Below, piece by piece: positions 9,201-17,348 of a stretch of DNA of 64,000 bases (its first letter is position 1; every line of letters starts with the position of its first letter). Made by a program: the position numbers and the translations under genes. The notes under the pieces were generated by a model. The model saw nothing but the letters and a program-made list of their open reading frames with translations, was not told where the DNA came from and ran no database searches. The DNA is from Gulosibacter molinativorax (GTDB lineage: Bacteria; Actinomycetota; Actinomycetes; Actinomycetales; Microbacteriaceae), in NCBI RefSeq assembly GCF_003010915.2, contig NZ_CP028426.1, positions 2,728,001 through 2,792,000 on the forward strand, given 5' to 3'.

Positions 9201-9532
9201 CGCGGCGGTGCAATCCGGGGGTTGTGGCCGGCCTCGCGCTCCCAAGTCCCAAGCTCGACGAGCAGTAACGCGCCCAGGTGTGAGCAGGCGCCTCCGGCCT
9301 CACACGTGCAATAGAACGAGACCTCGTGCGAGTCAAAAACCTTCGCCGTCACATACTCGGTGCCCTGACCGTTCACGTTCTCGACCTCGGCCTCGAGCGT
9401 AACGTGGTCGTCGAGGTCTTCGCGATGGAGGATGTGGACCGCGTTGCGCATCATGAGGACCACTGCGTGCTGCACGACGTGGGCAGACGCAATGGAGCGT
9501 ACGACGTCGACGGCAAATGGCGAAAGTTCCAT
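6221..9532 (-). CDS. SWIM zinc-finger SNF2/RapA-family helicase
   Basis: A 1103-aa DNA-dependent ATPase. The N-terminal SWIM zinc finger is seen as CTC...CSH (Cys75, Cys77, Cys83, His85 from the chosen start). After a long middle region the SNF2 motor follows: DEMGLGKT (motif I, near residue 675), DEAQ (motif II, near 770), SQFTRF, and the C-terminal lobe with KAGGFGLNL and DRTHRLGQ (motifs V-VI). Such proteins remodel protein-DNA complexes; bacterial SWIM-SNF2 proteins are common in actinobacteria and their role is not firmly known. I prefer the ATG at 9532 to the in-frame GTG at 9583 because an inverted repeat covers the GTG. It overlaps the convergent membrane-hydrolase gene by 29 bp. Confidence 0.93.
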   Translation of the reverse strand: MELSPFAVDVVRSIASAHVVQHAVVLMMRNAVHILHREDLDDHVTLEAEVENVNGQGTEYVTAKVFDSHEVSFYCTCEAGGACSHLGALLLVELGTWEREAGHNPRIAPPRQPGLTRRNRWSPRSKWRQEFDALLPSESPSDFAEACVFIELASATRPSYYGGQHRSSMRLQELQIRPGMRGKRGLWIKGKARWNAVEALGLAPDASDLLQRIHRLYLAAARNEYWYYSNSEWLPLSAVPGNDIWQLLKQLGEVGVPLVSTGKQQRPVRFDTRPITIAGIVQAGDAALQVRAEARLGADAIAYEALAPIGSPAAAIAHIADKAGPSEQITLHPVATAVDALTLRLLNADEPIEVPTSERAAFETDYLPRLQASLQFESPDASVAIPEIRRTSLKLVVNHEGRRTHLDWLWDRPAGFRPDAEREAQILDRLRSAAGANQSILWPAHAPSASDGSAEQPLRIPDPNTLSGTNHVVFLTQVLPRLHDLEGVEVTEQAEPPSYREAETLPVVEVSAEADGDWFDLHVKVQVEGEAVEFADIYTALAREDALFVLPSGTYFSLEGEEFSRLRDILAEARALSDRPNRQPDDQLGDGFRLNRHQVSLWDDLAQLGVVAAREAQWWLTVQSLGEGQRVEAVAVPKGIRAELRDYQLEGMSWLHFLRTSGLGGVLADEMGLGKTLQTIAMMELAREEHPDMPPFLVVAPTSVVGNWARECEKFAPNLRVSTITSMASKRGCALSEATAGAHVVVTSYALFRGEAEEYRGLAWSGLILDEAQQIKNHASHGYRAARALDAPFTLVITGTPLENNLLEFWALVSLAAPGLLGNRQRFTEFYRTPIERDKNSERLALLQRRVQPFLLRRSKDLVAAELPPKQEQTIEVTLHPRHRKLYDVQFQRERQRLLGLIDDVNANRFQIFQSLTLLRQLALDPALVDAGHAPSGKLDALIELLTEAHEEGHRVLVLSQFTRFLGSARDRAEEAGLDWCYLDGSTTDRQQVIDEFRNGNAPVFFVSLKAGGFGLNLVEADYVVLLDPWWNPAVEEQAIDRTHRLGQHRPVFVYRLVAANTIEQKVIALRESKAELFARVLDGGGAMGESTLTANQIRELLE

Positions 9533-9570
9533 GGGAGAAGTCTGCCTCGTGCCTCCGACAACCGGAGCGT

Positions 9571-9599
9571 CTTTCCACAGCACTCCCGACTGTGGAAAG
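9571..9599. promoter_or_regulatory. Perfect 10-bp inverted repeat upstream of the SNF2 gene
   Basis: CTTTCCACAG and CTGTGGAAAG (9571-9580 and 9590-9599) flank nine bases and lie 39 bp upstream of the preferred helicase ATG. The symmetry and position suit a dimeric repressor operator; it could also act as a terminator for transcripts arriving from the MFS gene. Confidence 0.45.
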
Positions 9600-9650
9600 T
9601 CGGAGCTAGCGCGCGCTGGGAGCTGCGCCCGGGAGCCTATGGCCGGAGCA

Positions 9651-11105
9651 TTATTCGCGCAGCTTCACGACGCCGCGCTTGGCGGGCACGGTGAGCAAGA
9701 TCACGAGGCCGAGGGCGAGCGTGATCAGGATGCCCCACACGCCAGCCTTCGGGACCATGAGCCAGGAGATGAACGCGAAGTAGAGCAGGTTCGCGATCCA
9801 GCCCGCCGCGCGACCGGTCGTGGCGTAGAGGCCGAAGATCTCGCCCTCGTGGCCAGCGGGAACCGCGCGCGAGAGATAGGAGCGCGACGCCGACTGCACC
9901 GGGCCAACGAAGAGGCACAGGATGAGTCCGAGGACCCAGAACACGGACTTGTCGTTCGAGGTGAACATCAGCACGGTTCCCGCGATGAGGAGCGAGACGA
10001 GTGACGCGACGATCACGGTTTTCGGCCCGAAGCGGTCGTCGAGGAAGCCCGAAGCGAGCGTGCCGAAGCCGGCCGCCAGGTTCGCCGCGACCGCAAAGTA
10101 AATGACCTCGCTGCCCGAGAAGCCGTACACTTGGGCCGCGAGCACCGCGCCCCACGCGAAGATCGCGCCGAGCCCATCACGGAAGATCGCGCTCGACAGC
10201 AGGAACTGCAGGAGCTTGCGATCGTTCTGCCAGAGCCACACGAGCGTCTTCCACAGCTCGCCATAGGCCTGGAAGAAGTTGACGCGCTTGACCGTCACCC
10301 GCGCATCCGCCTCGGGCACCCGGCGCAGCAGCGGAATAACAAACGCGATGAACCAGAGCGCCGCGACGACGACCGCGAGGCGGATGTTGAGTGCTTGCCC
10401 GTCTAATCCATCCGGCACCCCGAACAGGCCGATCCCGGGCTCATCCCCGTTGAAGTCCTGCAGGAACAACACGAGGAGAACGAGCAGCAGCACGATCGAG
10501 CCGATGTAGCCGAGTCCCCAGCCCGTGCCAGAGACGCGGCCGACGTTCTCCTTCGTCGACACCTGCGAGAGCATCGAGTTGTAGTTCACCTCGGCGAGGT
10601 CCGAGAACACCTTGCCGACCGCGAGCAGCGTCGCGCCGAAAACGAGGAACTTCGCCTCCGGGTACACGAAGAACATTAAGAGCATGCAGGCGATCGTGAT
10701 GCCCGAGAACACGGCGAGGTACGTCTTCCGTTTCCTCGAGCCATCCGCCGAACGACCGAGCGCGGGCGCGATCACGGCCACGATAATGGCGGCGGCAAGG
10801 TCGAGGCCGCTCATCACCTGCTGCGAACCGGCCTGGGCGTTGAGGTATGCCGGGTCCTCGGCGTTGGCCGCGCCGAGCGCCACGATATCCGGGTCGATGA
10901 AATAGTCGGATGCGAGGTAGGTCGCGAAGACGAAGGTCACCACGACAGCCTGGAAGGCGGAGTTGCCCACGTCGTAGAGCTGCCACGCGAACGAGCGGCG
11001 CTTCAGCTCGCGCTTGTTGATGCGCTCCCCGTCCTGGGTCACCACGGTGTTGGGGGCGTTGGCCGGCTCTGGCGTCACGTGCTCGGGCGTCGTCGAAGTG
11101 CTCAC
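9651..11105 (-). CDS. MFS transporter of the UMF1/Atg22 type
   Basis: A 484-aa membrane transporter with about twelve predicted helices. The first helix carries WQLYDVGNSAFQAVVVTFVF, matching the conserved opening of the UMF1 (Atg22-like) branch of the major facilitator superfamily. A charged central loop (about KRKTYLA) and a central cytoplasmic loop before helix 7 are also typical. The transported substrate is unknown. The chosen GTG (11103-11105) has a TACAAT box seven bases upstream and no ribosome-binding site, which suggests leaderless translation; another GTG at 11165 would add 20 residues. The gene is followed at its 3' side by the SNF2 helicase promoter region. Confidence 0.87.
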   Translation of the reverse strand: MSTSTTPEHVTPEPANAPNTVVTQDGERINKRELKRRSFAWQLYDVGNSAFQAVVVTFVFATYLASDYFIDPDIVALGAANAEDPAYLNAQAGSQQVMSGLDLAAAIIVAVIAPALGRSADGSRKRKTYLAVFSGITIACMLLMFFVYPEAKFLVFGATLLAVGKVFSDLAEVNYNSMLSQVSTKENVGRVSGTGWGLGYIGSIVLLLVLLVLFLQDFNGDEPGIGLFGVPDGLDGQALNIRLAVVVAALWFIAFVIPLLRRVPEADARVTVKRVNFFQAYGELWKTLVWLWQNDRKLLQFLLSSAIFRDGLGAIFAWGAVLAAQVYGFSGSEVIYFAVAANLAAGFGTLASGFLDDRFGPKTVIVASLVSLLIAGTVLMFTSNDKSVFWVLGLILCLFVGPVQSASRSYLSRAVPAGHEGEIFGLYATTGRAAGWIANLLYFAFISWLMVPKAGVWGILITLALGLVILLTVPAKRGVVKLRE

Positions 11106-11112
11106 AAGGCGG

Positions 11113-11118
11113 ATTGTA
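11113..11118 (-). promoter_or_regulatory. -10 element for leaderless MFS gene
   Basis: TACAAT on the minus strand lies seven bases before the GTG start, so transcription would begin at or next to the start codon. Confidence 0.4.
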
Positions 11119-11185
11119 TTGGGCGGATGCGACTTGGGCGTTGCCTTAGGGGTAATTAGTTCCACGCTCGGGAAACTGCGTGACC

Positions 11186-11412
11186 TCAGCCATCGCGAAG
11201 CAGTGCCATCAATTCGTCTGTACTTAATTTGGCATCGGCCTGACCGCGCATGTGCTCAATTACGCGCTCCCCGTGGGTATTCCTCTTCGCGGCATGAACG
11301 ATTCGCAGGCCTGTCCCGTCGGCGATGACTTCGACCTCGACACCTGCTAGAAAACTGTGGTGCGGCGGAGATCTTCCGGGATCGTGACTTGGCCCTTGCC
11401 ATTGATTCGCAT
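11186..11412 (-). pseudogene. Frameshifted AbrB-fold VapB antitoxin, orphan
   Basis: The minus strand from ATG 11410-11412, with GGAGGCG eight bases upstream, encodes MRINGKGQVTIPEDLRR, the swapped-hairpin AbrB motif of VapB antitoxins. It then hits a TAG at 11347 after GTTTTC. Reading the next codons one base back gives FLAGVEVEVIADG through a C-terminal STDELMALLRDG, typical of VapB proteins paired with PIN-domain VapC toxins, ending in TGA at 11186-11188. One indel therefore separates the two halves. No VapC gene follows; the next gene downstream is the MFS transporter. Either a decayed orphan antitoxin, a sequencing error, or (less likely) -1 slippage at the T run. Confidence 0.75.
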
Positions 11413-11474
11413 AACTCGCCTCCGGACCTTACTTATCAGGGTAGAAACGTAATGATTCACGGGCAATGACATGG

Positions 11475-12041
11475 CTACGGAAGCCGACTCCCAAACACCT
11501 GCGCAAAATACGTGCGGCCGTCGCTGCCGTAGGTCATCGCGAAGCCCATTTCTTCGAGCTTCGGGTTGACGATATTCGCGTAATGCCCGGGCGAATCGAC
11601 CCAGCCGGTCATGACCTGGGTGTAAGAGAACTGCCCGAACGCGACGTTCTCGGCGACCATCCGCCATTGATAGCCGGTTGCCGAGACGCGCTCCCCAAGA
11701 CCACCCAGCCCGTCATGCGTCATCTCGAGGATGCTCGCCTGATGATCGGCCTGGGCCTGCGCGGCCTTGTTGAGTTGCAGATTGATGGTGAGTGGCTCGA
11801 GGCCCTCCTGGATGCGCACCCGGTTGACGAGCTCAAGCACGGTGTTGGCGCCTGCCGTGCCTTCCTCGAGCGCGGCGTCACTGCTGAGGTCGTAGGTGTC
11901 TTCTGCCGAGCCTTCGAGCGTGATCGGCGGTGCTTCGGTCGTCGGCGCCGGCACCTCGAATTCGATGCGGATGCAGCCGGTGAGGAGGGGGGTAAGCGCC
12001 ACTGGCGCCGCAATGAATGTGAGGAATCGTCGGCGCAACAT
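11475..12041 (-). CDS. CAP-superfamily (SCP/PR-1) lipoprotein
   Basis: A 188-aa exported lipoprotein. Positively charged MLRRRF, a hydrophobic stretch and the lipobox LLTGC predict cleavage before Cys22 and lipid anchoring outside the cytoplasmic membrane. A Thr/Pro-rich linker leads into a CAP domain with LVNRVRIQEGL, AAQAQADHQA, the AENVAFG core and WVDSPGHYANIVNP, the best-conserved CAP signature, then YFAQVFG at the end. The bacterial function of CAP proteins is mostly unknown. No ribosome-binding site is evident before the ATG. It lies 62 bp downstream of the isochorismatase-like gene on the same strand and may be co-transcribed with it. Confidence 0.9.
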   Translation of the reverse strand: MLRRRFLTFIAAPVALTPLLTGCIRIEFEVPAPTTEAPPITLEGSAEDTYDLSSDAALEEGTAGANTVLELVNRVRIQEGLEPLTINLQLNKAAQAQADHQASILEMTHDGLGGLGERVSATGYQWRMVAENVAFGQFSYTQVMTGWVDSPGHYANIVNPKLEEMGFAMTYGSDGRTYFAQVFGSRLP

Positions 12042-12103
12042 TGGGGCTAGCTAACCCTCACAGGCCAAGAAACTGCTGTGTTCGCCGGGCCGGGTTGGCC
12101 GAA

Positions 12104-12859
12104 TTACTCGCCGAGAAGCTCGACGAACTGCTCCGAGCTAATCACCGGCGCGAAGAAGTTATTGATGCGTCGGAAGGCGGCCGCCTCATCCGCGGGGTCG
12201 TGCGTGCCCGTCGCGTCGCCGATCACAATCGGTAGGAGCCCGTGGTCGCGTGCTGCGCGCGCGTTGCCTTCGACGCACCAGTCGAGGTGGATGCCGGTGA
12301 TCACCACGACCTCGATCTTGCGTCGCGCAAGGGTACCGGGAAGGTCGGTGCCGACAAACGCCGTCTGCAGTGCGGTCTCATTGAATTGCTTGTCGCCGGG
12401 CTCCACGAGCTCGGCGAGTTCATCCACGAGCGCATCGTCCCAGGCAATCTGCTCGGGCGTTGCGTCGATCGCGCCGGTCCAGCTGTCGTACTGCGCCGCG
12501 TCGAAGAGCGACTGAGGGTATTCGGATCGGAACACCGTGAAACCGACCCAGTTAAACGATGTGAAGTTCGGTGCCTGACGAGCCGCTTTCGCGGCGCGCA
12601 CCGTCGCCTTAAGGCTTCCGCGATACGCGTGCCCTTCTGCATACTGCACGCCGCCCGGCTTGTAGAGCGAGTTCGACTGGCTCACCGACATGAACGCCGC
12701 GGGCCGTTTGAGGATTGCTCGAAGATCGAGCGACTGCCACTGCGGGTGCAGGGGTGGGATGGCGTCGACGTTGCTTCCTGGGAGGCGAGCGATCGTGGCC
12801 GCATCCAGTTCGACGGGCTCGAGAGGCGTGGTGCGGGTGCTGAGGGTGAGCGTGCTCAC
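12104..12859 (-). CDS. Isochorismatase-family cysteine hydrolase
   Basis: A 251-aa cytoplasmic hydrolase of the isochorismatase superfamily, which includes nicotinamidases and N-carbamoylsarcosine amidases. The nucleophile region is GIHLDWCVEGNARAARDHG, with the catalytic Cys and the following helix as expected, preceded by VVVITG and followed by PIVIGDATGTHDP. The first 60 residues are less typical and the usual DxQ-type Asp is not obvious, so the exact reaction cannot be assigned. GTG 12857-12859 has GAGGAGA seven bases upstream. The 5' side faces the dnaK promoter region, so transcription diverges from the chaperone operon. Confidence 0.82.
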   Translation of the reverse strand: MSTLTLSTRTTPLEPVELDAATIARLPGSNVDAIPPLHPQWQSLDLRAILKRPAAFMSVSQSNSLYKPGGVQYAEGHAYRGSLKATVRAAKAARQAPNFTSFNWVGFTVFRSEYPQSLFDAAQYDSWTGAIDATPEQIAWDDALVDELAELVEPGDKQFNETALQTAFVGTDLPGTLARRKIEVVVITGIHLDWCVEGNARAARDHGLLPIVIGDATGTHDPADEAAAFRRINNFFAPVISSEQFVELLGE

Positions 12860-12979
12860 GGACTTCTCCTCGGGTCGACGAACGGGATGATTCGACGGTA
12901 GCGAGCCGGAGCGTGGCGTGGCCAGCGAGTAGGCGAAGGTGAAGAAATGTGACGTTGCCCATCGTGGCGAGAATAAAGA

Positions 12980-13000
12980 CTTGAGCCGAGTTCACTCAAC
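12980..13000. promoter_or_regulatory. HAIR operator 1 (HspR site, one mismatch)
   Basis: CTTGAGC-7 nt-ACTCAAC matches the HspR-associated inverted repeat CTTGAGT-N7-ACTCAAG at 12 of 14 positions. It lies just upstream of the -35 box of the dnaK promoter. Confidence 0.8.
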
Positions 13001-13016
13001 TCTCAGGTTTCCAAGG

Positions 13017-13044
13017 TTGACACGATGAGGCTCAAGAATATACT
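13017..13044 (+). promoter_or_regulatory. Sigma70-like promoter of the dnaK operon
   Basis: TTGACA (13017-13022) and TATACT (13039-13044) are 16 bp apart, close to consensus. The -10 box overlaps the left arm of the second HAIR operator, so bound HspR would block RNA polymerase. The transcript would carry a leader of about 78 nt. Confidence 0.85.
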
Positions 13045-13063
13045 TGAGTCAGGTTCACTCAAG
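13043..13063. promoter_or_regulatory. HAIR operator 2 (perfect HspR site)
   Basis: CTTGAGT, seven bases, ACTCAAG: all 14 consensus positions match. The element spans the -10 box and start point of the dnaK promoter, and the repressor HspR is encoded as the last gene of the same operon, giving negative autoregulation. Confidence 0.92.
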
Positions 13064-13128
13064 GTTGCCAGCTCAATTACGGCAGCAAGAACCGCAGATC
13101 AACCACAGAAAAGCCCAAAGGAGAACAC

Positions 13129-14994
13129 ATGTCACGTGCCGTTGGTATTGACCTCGGAACCACGAACTCTGTCGTTGCAGTCCTCGAAGGTGGCGAGCCG
13201 AAGGTCATCGCCAACGCCGAGGGCATGCGCACGACCCCCTCGGTCGTCGCGTTCGCCAAGGATGGCGAGGTGCTCGTCGGTGAGACCGCAAAGCGCCAGG
13301 CCGTCACGAACGTTGACCGCACCATCGCTTCGGTGAAGCGCCACATGGGTACCAACTGGACTACCCAGGACATCGACGGGAAGAAGTACACGCCGCAGGA
13401 GATCTCGGCTCGTACGCTCGGCAAGCTCAAGCGCGACGCCGAAACCTACCTCGGTGACAAGGTGACCGACGCGGTCATCACTGTCCCCGCATACTTCAAC
13501 GACGCTGAGCGTCAGGCAACGAAGGAAGCTGGCGAGATCGCCGGCCTCAACGTGCTCCGCATCATCAACGAGCCGACCGCGGCAGCGCTCGCGTACGGCC
13601 TCGACAAGGGTAAGGAAGACGAGCTCATCCTCGTGTTCGACCTCGGTGGCGGTACCTTCGACGTCTCGCTCCTCGAAGTTGGTAAGGACGAGGACTTCTC
13701 GACCATCCAGGTGCGCGCAACCGCCGGTGACAACCGCCTCGGTGGCGACGACTGGGACCAGCGCGTCGTGGAGTACCTCATCGGCGAGTTCAAGAGCCAG
13801 ACCGGCGTCGACGTCTCGAACGACAAGATCGCACTCCAGCGCCTCAAGGAAGCCGCTGAGCAGGCGAAGAAGGAGCTGTCGAACTCGACCAGCACCTCCG
13901 TCCAGCTGCCGTACCTCTCGCTGACCAACGAGGGCCCCGCAAACCTCGACGCGACCCTTAGCCGCGCGAAGTTCGAAGAACTCACCAAGGACCTCCTCGA
14001 CCGCACCAAGAAGCCGTTCAACGACGTCATTGCGGAAGCCGGCGTCAAGGTCGCCGACATCGACCACGTCGTGCTCGTCGGTGGTTCGACCCGTATGCCC
14101 GCCGTGAGCGACCTCGTGAAGCAGCTCACCGGTGGTCAGGAGCCCAACAAGGGTGTGAACCCGGATGAGGTCGTCGCCGTGGGTGCTGCCCTCCAGGCCG
14201 GTGTCCTCAAGGGTGAGCGTAAGGACGTTCTACTCATCGACGTCACCCCCCTGAGCCTCGGTATCGAGACCAAGGGTGGCATCATGACCAAGCTCATCGA
14301 GCGCAACACCGCGATCCCGACGAAGCGTTCGGAGACCTTCACCACGGCTGAAGACAACCAGCCCTCGGTGCAGATCCAGGTCTTCCAGGGTGAGCGTGAG
14401 TTCACTCGCGACAACAAGCCGCTTGGCACCTTCGAGCTGCAGGGAATCGCTCCGGCTCCCCGCGGCATCCCGCAGGTTGAGGTCACCTTCGACATCGACG
14501 CGAACGGTATCGTCCACGTCTCAGCGAAGGACAAGGCGACCAACAAGGAGCAGTCGATGACCATCTCGGGTGGCTCGAGCCTCCCGCAGGAAGACATCGA
14601 CCGCATGGTCAAGGAAGCCGCCGAGCACGAGGCAGAGGACAAGGAGCGCCGCGAGGCCGCAGAGCGTCGCAACCTTGCCGAGTCGACCGCCTACCAGGTT
14701 GAGAAGATCATCTCGGAGAACGAGGACAAGCTCCCTGCCGACGTGAAGAACGAGGTCCAGGGTGACGTCGACGCGCTGAAGACCGCACTTGCGGGCGATG
14801 ACGACGACGCCGTGAAGACTGCGTTCGACAAGCTCAACGAGTCGCAGCAGAAGCTCGGCGAGGCGATCTACGCGCAGCAGTCGGCTGAGGGCGAGGCTCC
14901 GCAGGCTCCGACCGCTGACGGTGAGGCCAACGCCGACGACGACATCGTCGACGCCGAGGTTGTTGACGAAGACGACGAAGAGAAGAAGAACTAG
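13129..14994 (+). CDS. dnaK: Chaperone protein DnaK (Hsp70)
   Basis: A 621-aa Hsp70 chaperone. The ATPase domain begins [18 protein letters not shown] and contains the phosphate-2 motif [13 protein letters not shown] and the adenosine motif [12 protein letters not shown]. The substrate-binding domain starts near residue 380 ([14 protein letters not shown]), and a helical lid ends in an acidic tail [15 protein letters not shown], the usual EEVD-like bacterial end. Length is normal. AAGGAGAA precedes the ATG. With GrpE and DnaJ it folds nascent and stress-damaged proteins; in actinobacteria DnaK also acts as co-repressor with HspR. First gene of a four-gene operon under HAIR control. Confidence 0.99.
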   Translation: MSRAVGIDLGTTNSVVAVLEGGEPKVIANAEGMRTTPSVVAFAKDGEVLVGETAKRQAVTNVDRTIASVKRHMGTNWTTQDIDGKKYTPQEISARTLGKLKRDAETYLGDKVTDAVITVPAYFNDAERQATKEAGEIAGLNVLRIINEPTAAALAYGLDKGKEDELILVFDLGGGTFDVSLLEVGKDEDFSTIQVRATAGDNRLGGDDWDQRVVEYLIGEFKSQTGVDVSNDKIALQRLKEAAEQAKKELSNSTSTSVQLPYLSLTNEGPANLDATLSRAKFEELTKDLLDRTKKPFNDVIAEAGVKVADIDHVVLVGGSTRMPAVSDLVKQLTGGQEPNKGVNPDEVVAVGAALQAGVLKGERKDVLLIDVTPLSLGIETKGGIMTKLIERNTAIPTKRSETFTTAEDNQPSVQIQVFQGEREFTRDNKPLGTFELQGIAPAPRGIPQVEVTFDIDANGIVHVSAKDKATNKEQSMTISGGSSLPQEDIDRMVKEAAEHEAEDKERREAAERRNLAESTAYQVEKIISENEDKLPADVKNEVQGDVDALKTALAGDDDDAVKTAFDKLNESQQKLGEAIYAQQSAEGEAPQAPTADGEANADDDIVDAEVVDEDDEEKKN

Positions 14995-14997
14995 GTA

Positions 14998-15693
14998 ATG
15001 ACTCAGCAGAACCCGAACGAGCACGAAGAGCCGATCATCCGCGACAAGCGGCGGATCGACCCGGAGACCGGGAAGGTTCGCGAGCCGAACCCGGATGCGC
15101 AGTCAAACGATGTCGAGGATGCGGTGGCGGACGCCATCGACGCCGAGACGGAGCGCGAGACCATCTCGGAGGAGGAGCTGCAATCGCTCCTCACCGACGC
15201 GATGAGCGCATCCACCGCGTCTGATCTACCAGAGGATGCACCCGCATCCGCCGTCGAAGAGACCGAGGATGCGCGACTCGCTCGCGAGCACCTCGATGAC
15301 CTGCGCCGCGTGCAGGCGGAGTACACCAACTTCCGCCGCCGCACCGAGCGCGAGAAGGAGGAGCTGGCCAGCGTGGCGACGGCAAACGTCGTCACCCAGC
15401 TCCTCCCGGTCCTCGACGATCTGGGCCGAGCCGAGGCCGCGGGCGACCTGCCGGAAGGCAGCGCGCTGCAGGTGATCGCCGCGAAACTACACGCGACGAT
15501 CGAGCGGCTAGGCGTGGAACCGTACGGCGAGAAGGGCGAAGCCTTCGACCCGAACATCCACGAGGCGATCGCTCAACTCCCGAATCCCGAAGTAACTGAA
15601 CACACCATTGCCGATGTAGTCGAACGTGGCTATCGCATCGGTGAGCGTGAGATTCGTCCCGCCAAGGTCGCGGTGTTTGTCCCGGCCGAGTAG
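14998..15693 (+). CDS. grpE: Nucleotide exchange factor GrpE
   Basis: A 231-aa GrpE protein that releases ADP from DnaK. An acidic, Ala-rich N-terminal region of about 90 residues leads to a coiled-coil segment (AREHLDDLRRVQAEYTNFRR, the highly conserved GrpE core), followed by VVTQLLPVLDDLGRAE and the beta domain with VEPYGEKGEAFDPNIHEAI and RPAKVAVF. The ATG follows the dnaK stop by three bases, so the two are probably translated in sequence. The N-terminal extension is longer than in E. coli but common in actinobacteria. Confidence 0.97.
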   Translation: MTQQNPNEHEEPIIRDKRRIDPETGKVREPNPDAQSNDVEDAVADAIDAETERETISEEELQSLLTDAMSASTASDLPEDAPASAVEETEDARLAREHLDDLRRVQAEYTNFRRRTEREKEELASVATANVVTQLLPVLDDLGRAEAAGDLPEGSALQVIAAKLHATIERLGVEPYGEKGEAFDPNIHEAIAQLPNPEVTEHTIADVVERGYRIGEREIRPAKVAVFVPAE

Positions 15694-15704
15694 GGCGAAG
15701 TGAA

Positions 15705-15734
15705 TGGGGGTGCTCGCTACCGCGGGTACCCCCA
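15705..15734 (+). terminator. G/C hairpin between grpE and dnaJ (possible attenuator)
   Basis: TGGGGGT (15705-15711) pairs with ACCCCCA (15728-15734), followed by CTTTG. There is no real U-tract, so partial termination or RNA processing that lowers dnaJ expression is more plausible than a full terminator. Confidence 0.4.
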
Positions 15735-15758
15735 CTTTGCTCAATATGGCGACATACT

Positions 15759-15798
15759 CTGCTGGCTAACGCTGGCAACTGCTGGCCAACGCCGGCAA
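15759..15798 (+). repeat. Two tandem 20-nt repeats in the grpE-dnaJ gap
   Basis: Copies at 15759-15778 and 15779-15798 have the pattern CTGCTGGCNAACGCNGGCAA and differ at two positions. They lie 26 bp before the dnaJ start. Purpose unknown. Confidence 0.75.
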
Positions 15799-15824
15799 CA
15801 CCGTGATTTTGAAAGGAGAAGTGT

Positions 15825-16841
15825 ATGGCGAGCCAAGACTGGTTCGATAAGGACTTCTACAAGACGCTAGGTGTCGAAAAGGACATCAGCGACGCGGAGC
15901 TGCGGAAGGCATACCGCAAGCTAGCGCGAAAATATCACCCGGACACCCACCCCGGGGACAAGACGGCCGAGGAGAAATTCAAGGAGATCTCCGAGGCCTA
16001 TGACGTGCTTTCCGACGCCGACAAGCGCAAGGAATACGACCAGATCCGTGCCATGGGCGCGGGCGCACGATTCTCGGCAGGGCCCGGCGGCGCCGGTGGC
16101 GCTGGCGGATACGGCAACTTCGAGGACCTCTTCGGCGGCCTCTTCGGCCAGGGCGGCTACCAGCCCGGCTACGGCCAGGGTGGACGCACGTACACGACGA
16201 CGTCCGGTGGCGGCGGGTTCGAGGACCTCTTCGGCGGGATGTTTGGCGGCGGTGGCTCCGCCGGTGGCCAGGCTGGCTTCCAGGCGAACCGAAAGGGCGC
16301 CGACCAGCGCGCATCCACGACCCTGAACTTCATGACGGCCATCAAGGGCGACACGATCGACCTGCAGGCTGGCGACGGCCGGATCATTACCGTGCGCATC
16401 CCGGCCGGGGTCAAGGATGGGCAAAAGATTCGTCTGCGCGGCAAGGGCGCCCCGGGGCCCCAGGGCGGCGAACCCGGCGATCTCATCCTCGAGGTGTCGG
16501 TGCGGCCGCACCCGGTGTTCAGCCGTGACGGCAACAACATCGTGGTGCAGGTGCCGATCACGTTCGCGGAGGCCGTCCGCGGCACGACGATCGAGGTGCC
16601 GACCATCGATGGCTCGACCGTGAAGGTGCGCGTCCCGGCGCACTCGCAGACCGGCAAGAAACTGCGCGTCAAGGGCCGTGGCGTGAGCACGAAGAAGGAG
16701 ACCGGCGACATGATCGTCGAGCTCGGCATCGTTGTCCCGAATCGGCTCACGAACGATCAGGAAAAGGCGCTCGACGACTTCATCGCGGCGTCGCCGGATG
16801 AGAATCCGCGCGAAGACCTGATGCGCGAGGCGCGCGTCTAA
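15825..16841 (+). CDS. dnaJ: J-domain chaperone DnaJ, without zinc-finger domain
   Basis: A 338-aa Hsp40. The J domain (residues 1-75) has the essential HPD at 38-40. A long Gly/Phe-rich region with [15 protein letters not shown] and [14 protein letters not shown] repeats follows, then the two beta-barrel substrate domains ([36 protein letters not shown]). There are no CxxCxGxG repeats, indeed no Cys in the region where they would be, so it is a type II (CbpA-like) J protein, although it sits in the classical dnaK operon. AAAGGAGAA precedes the ATG. It delivers clients to DnaK and stimulates its ATPase. Confidence 0.96.
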   Translation: MASQDWFDKDFYKTLGVEKDISDAELRKAYRKLARKYHPDTHPGDKTAEEKFKEISEAYDVLSDADKRKEYDQIRAMGAGARFSAGPGGAGGAGGYGNFEDLFGGLFGQGGYQPGYGQGGRTYTTTSGGGGFEDLFGGMFGGGGSAGGQAGFQANRKGADQRASTTLNFMTAIKGDTIDLQAGDGRIITVRIPAGVKDGQKIRLRGKGAPGPQGGEPGDLILEVSVRPHPVFSRDGNNIVVQVPITFAEAVRGTTIEVPTIDGSTVKVRVPAHSQTGKKLRVKGRGVSTKKETGDMIVELGIVVPNRLTNDQEKALDDFIAASPDENPREDLMREARV

Positions 16842-16874
16842 CCTGGGAACCACAATGCCAGAAAGGAGGCGGCG

Positions 16875-17348
16875 ATGACCACCCCACGAAATCACAATCT
16901 CGACGAGGATGCGCCAGTATTCTCGATCGCAATCGCCGCCGAGCTGGCGCAGATGCACCCGCAGACGCTGCGGCAATACGACCGGATGGGGCTCGTCGTG
17001 CCGGAGCGCACGTCGGGCCGAGTCCGCCGATATTCGCTGGTCGATATTGCGAAGCTCCGCGAGATCAGCGAGCTTTCGGAAGCGGGCGTGAGCCTCGAGG
17101 GCATCCTGCGCATCGTCGAGTTGCGACACGAGGTGCGCACGCTGCGAAAGCGGATGCAGGAGCTCGAGCACGAGCTCGCAGAGGAACGCCTTGAGCGTCA
17201 GCGGGTATTTGCTGCGGGGCACGGCGAGATCGTCGCGATTTCGCGCGGCGCCCGAGTCCGGGCCCGGAACGAGATCGTGCTGTGGGAACCGCGCGTGGCT
17301 GCGCGCAGTGTTGAGGACGATGACGTTGAGGCTGACGACGAGGACTGA
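16875..17348 (+). CDS. hspR: Heat-shock repressor HspR (MerR family)
   Basis: A 157-aa MerR-type repressor. The winged helix-turn-helix covers residues 14-80 (FSIAIAAELAQMHPQTLRQY, then RRYSLVDIAKLREI). A coiled-coil helix follows (LRKRMQELEHELAEERLERQ), then a variable acidic tail. HspR binds HAIR sequences as a complex with DnaK and represses the operon; two such sites precede dnaK. A strong AAAGGAGG lies before the ATG, 33 bp after dnaJ. This is the last gene of the operon; no clear terminator hairpin was seen in the 257 nt that follow. Confidence 0.97.
   Translation: MTTPRNHNLDEDAPVFSIAIAAELAQMHPQTLRQYDRMGLVVPERTSGRVRRYSLVDIAKLREISELSEAGVSLEGILRIVELRHEVRTLRKRMQELEHELAEERLERQRVFAAGHGEIVAISRGARVRARNEIVLWEPRVAARSVEDDDVEADDED

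Noticed and set aside
11347..11412. Programmed -1 frameshifting in the VapB gene
   Set aside because: The T run is short, the zero-frame codons GTT TTC would re-pair poorly and no stimulatory structure was noticed; decay or sequencing error is simpler.
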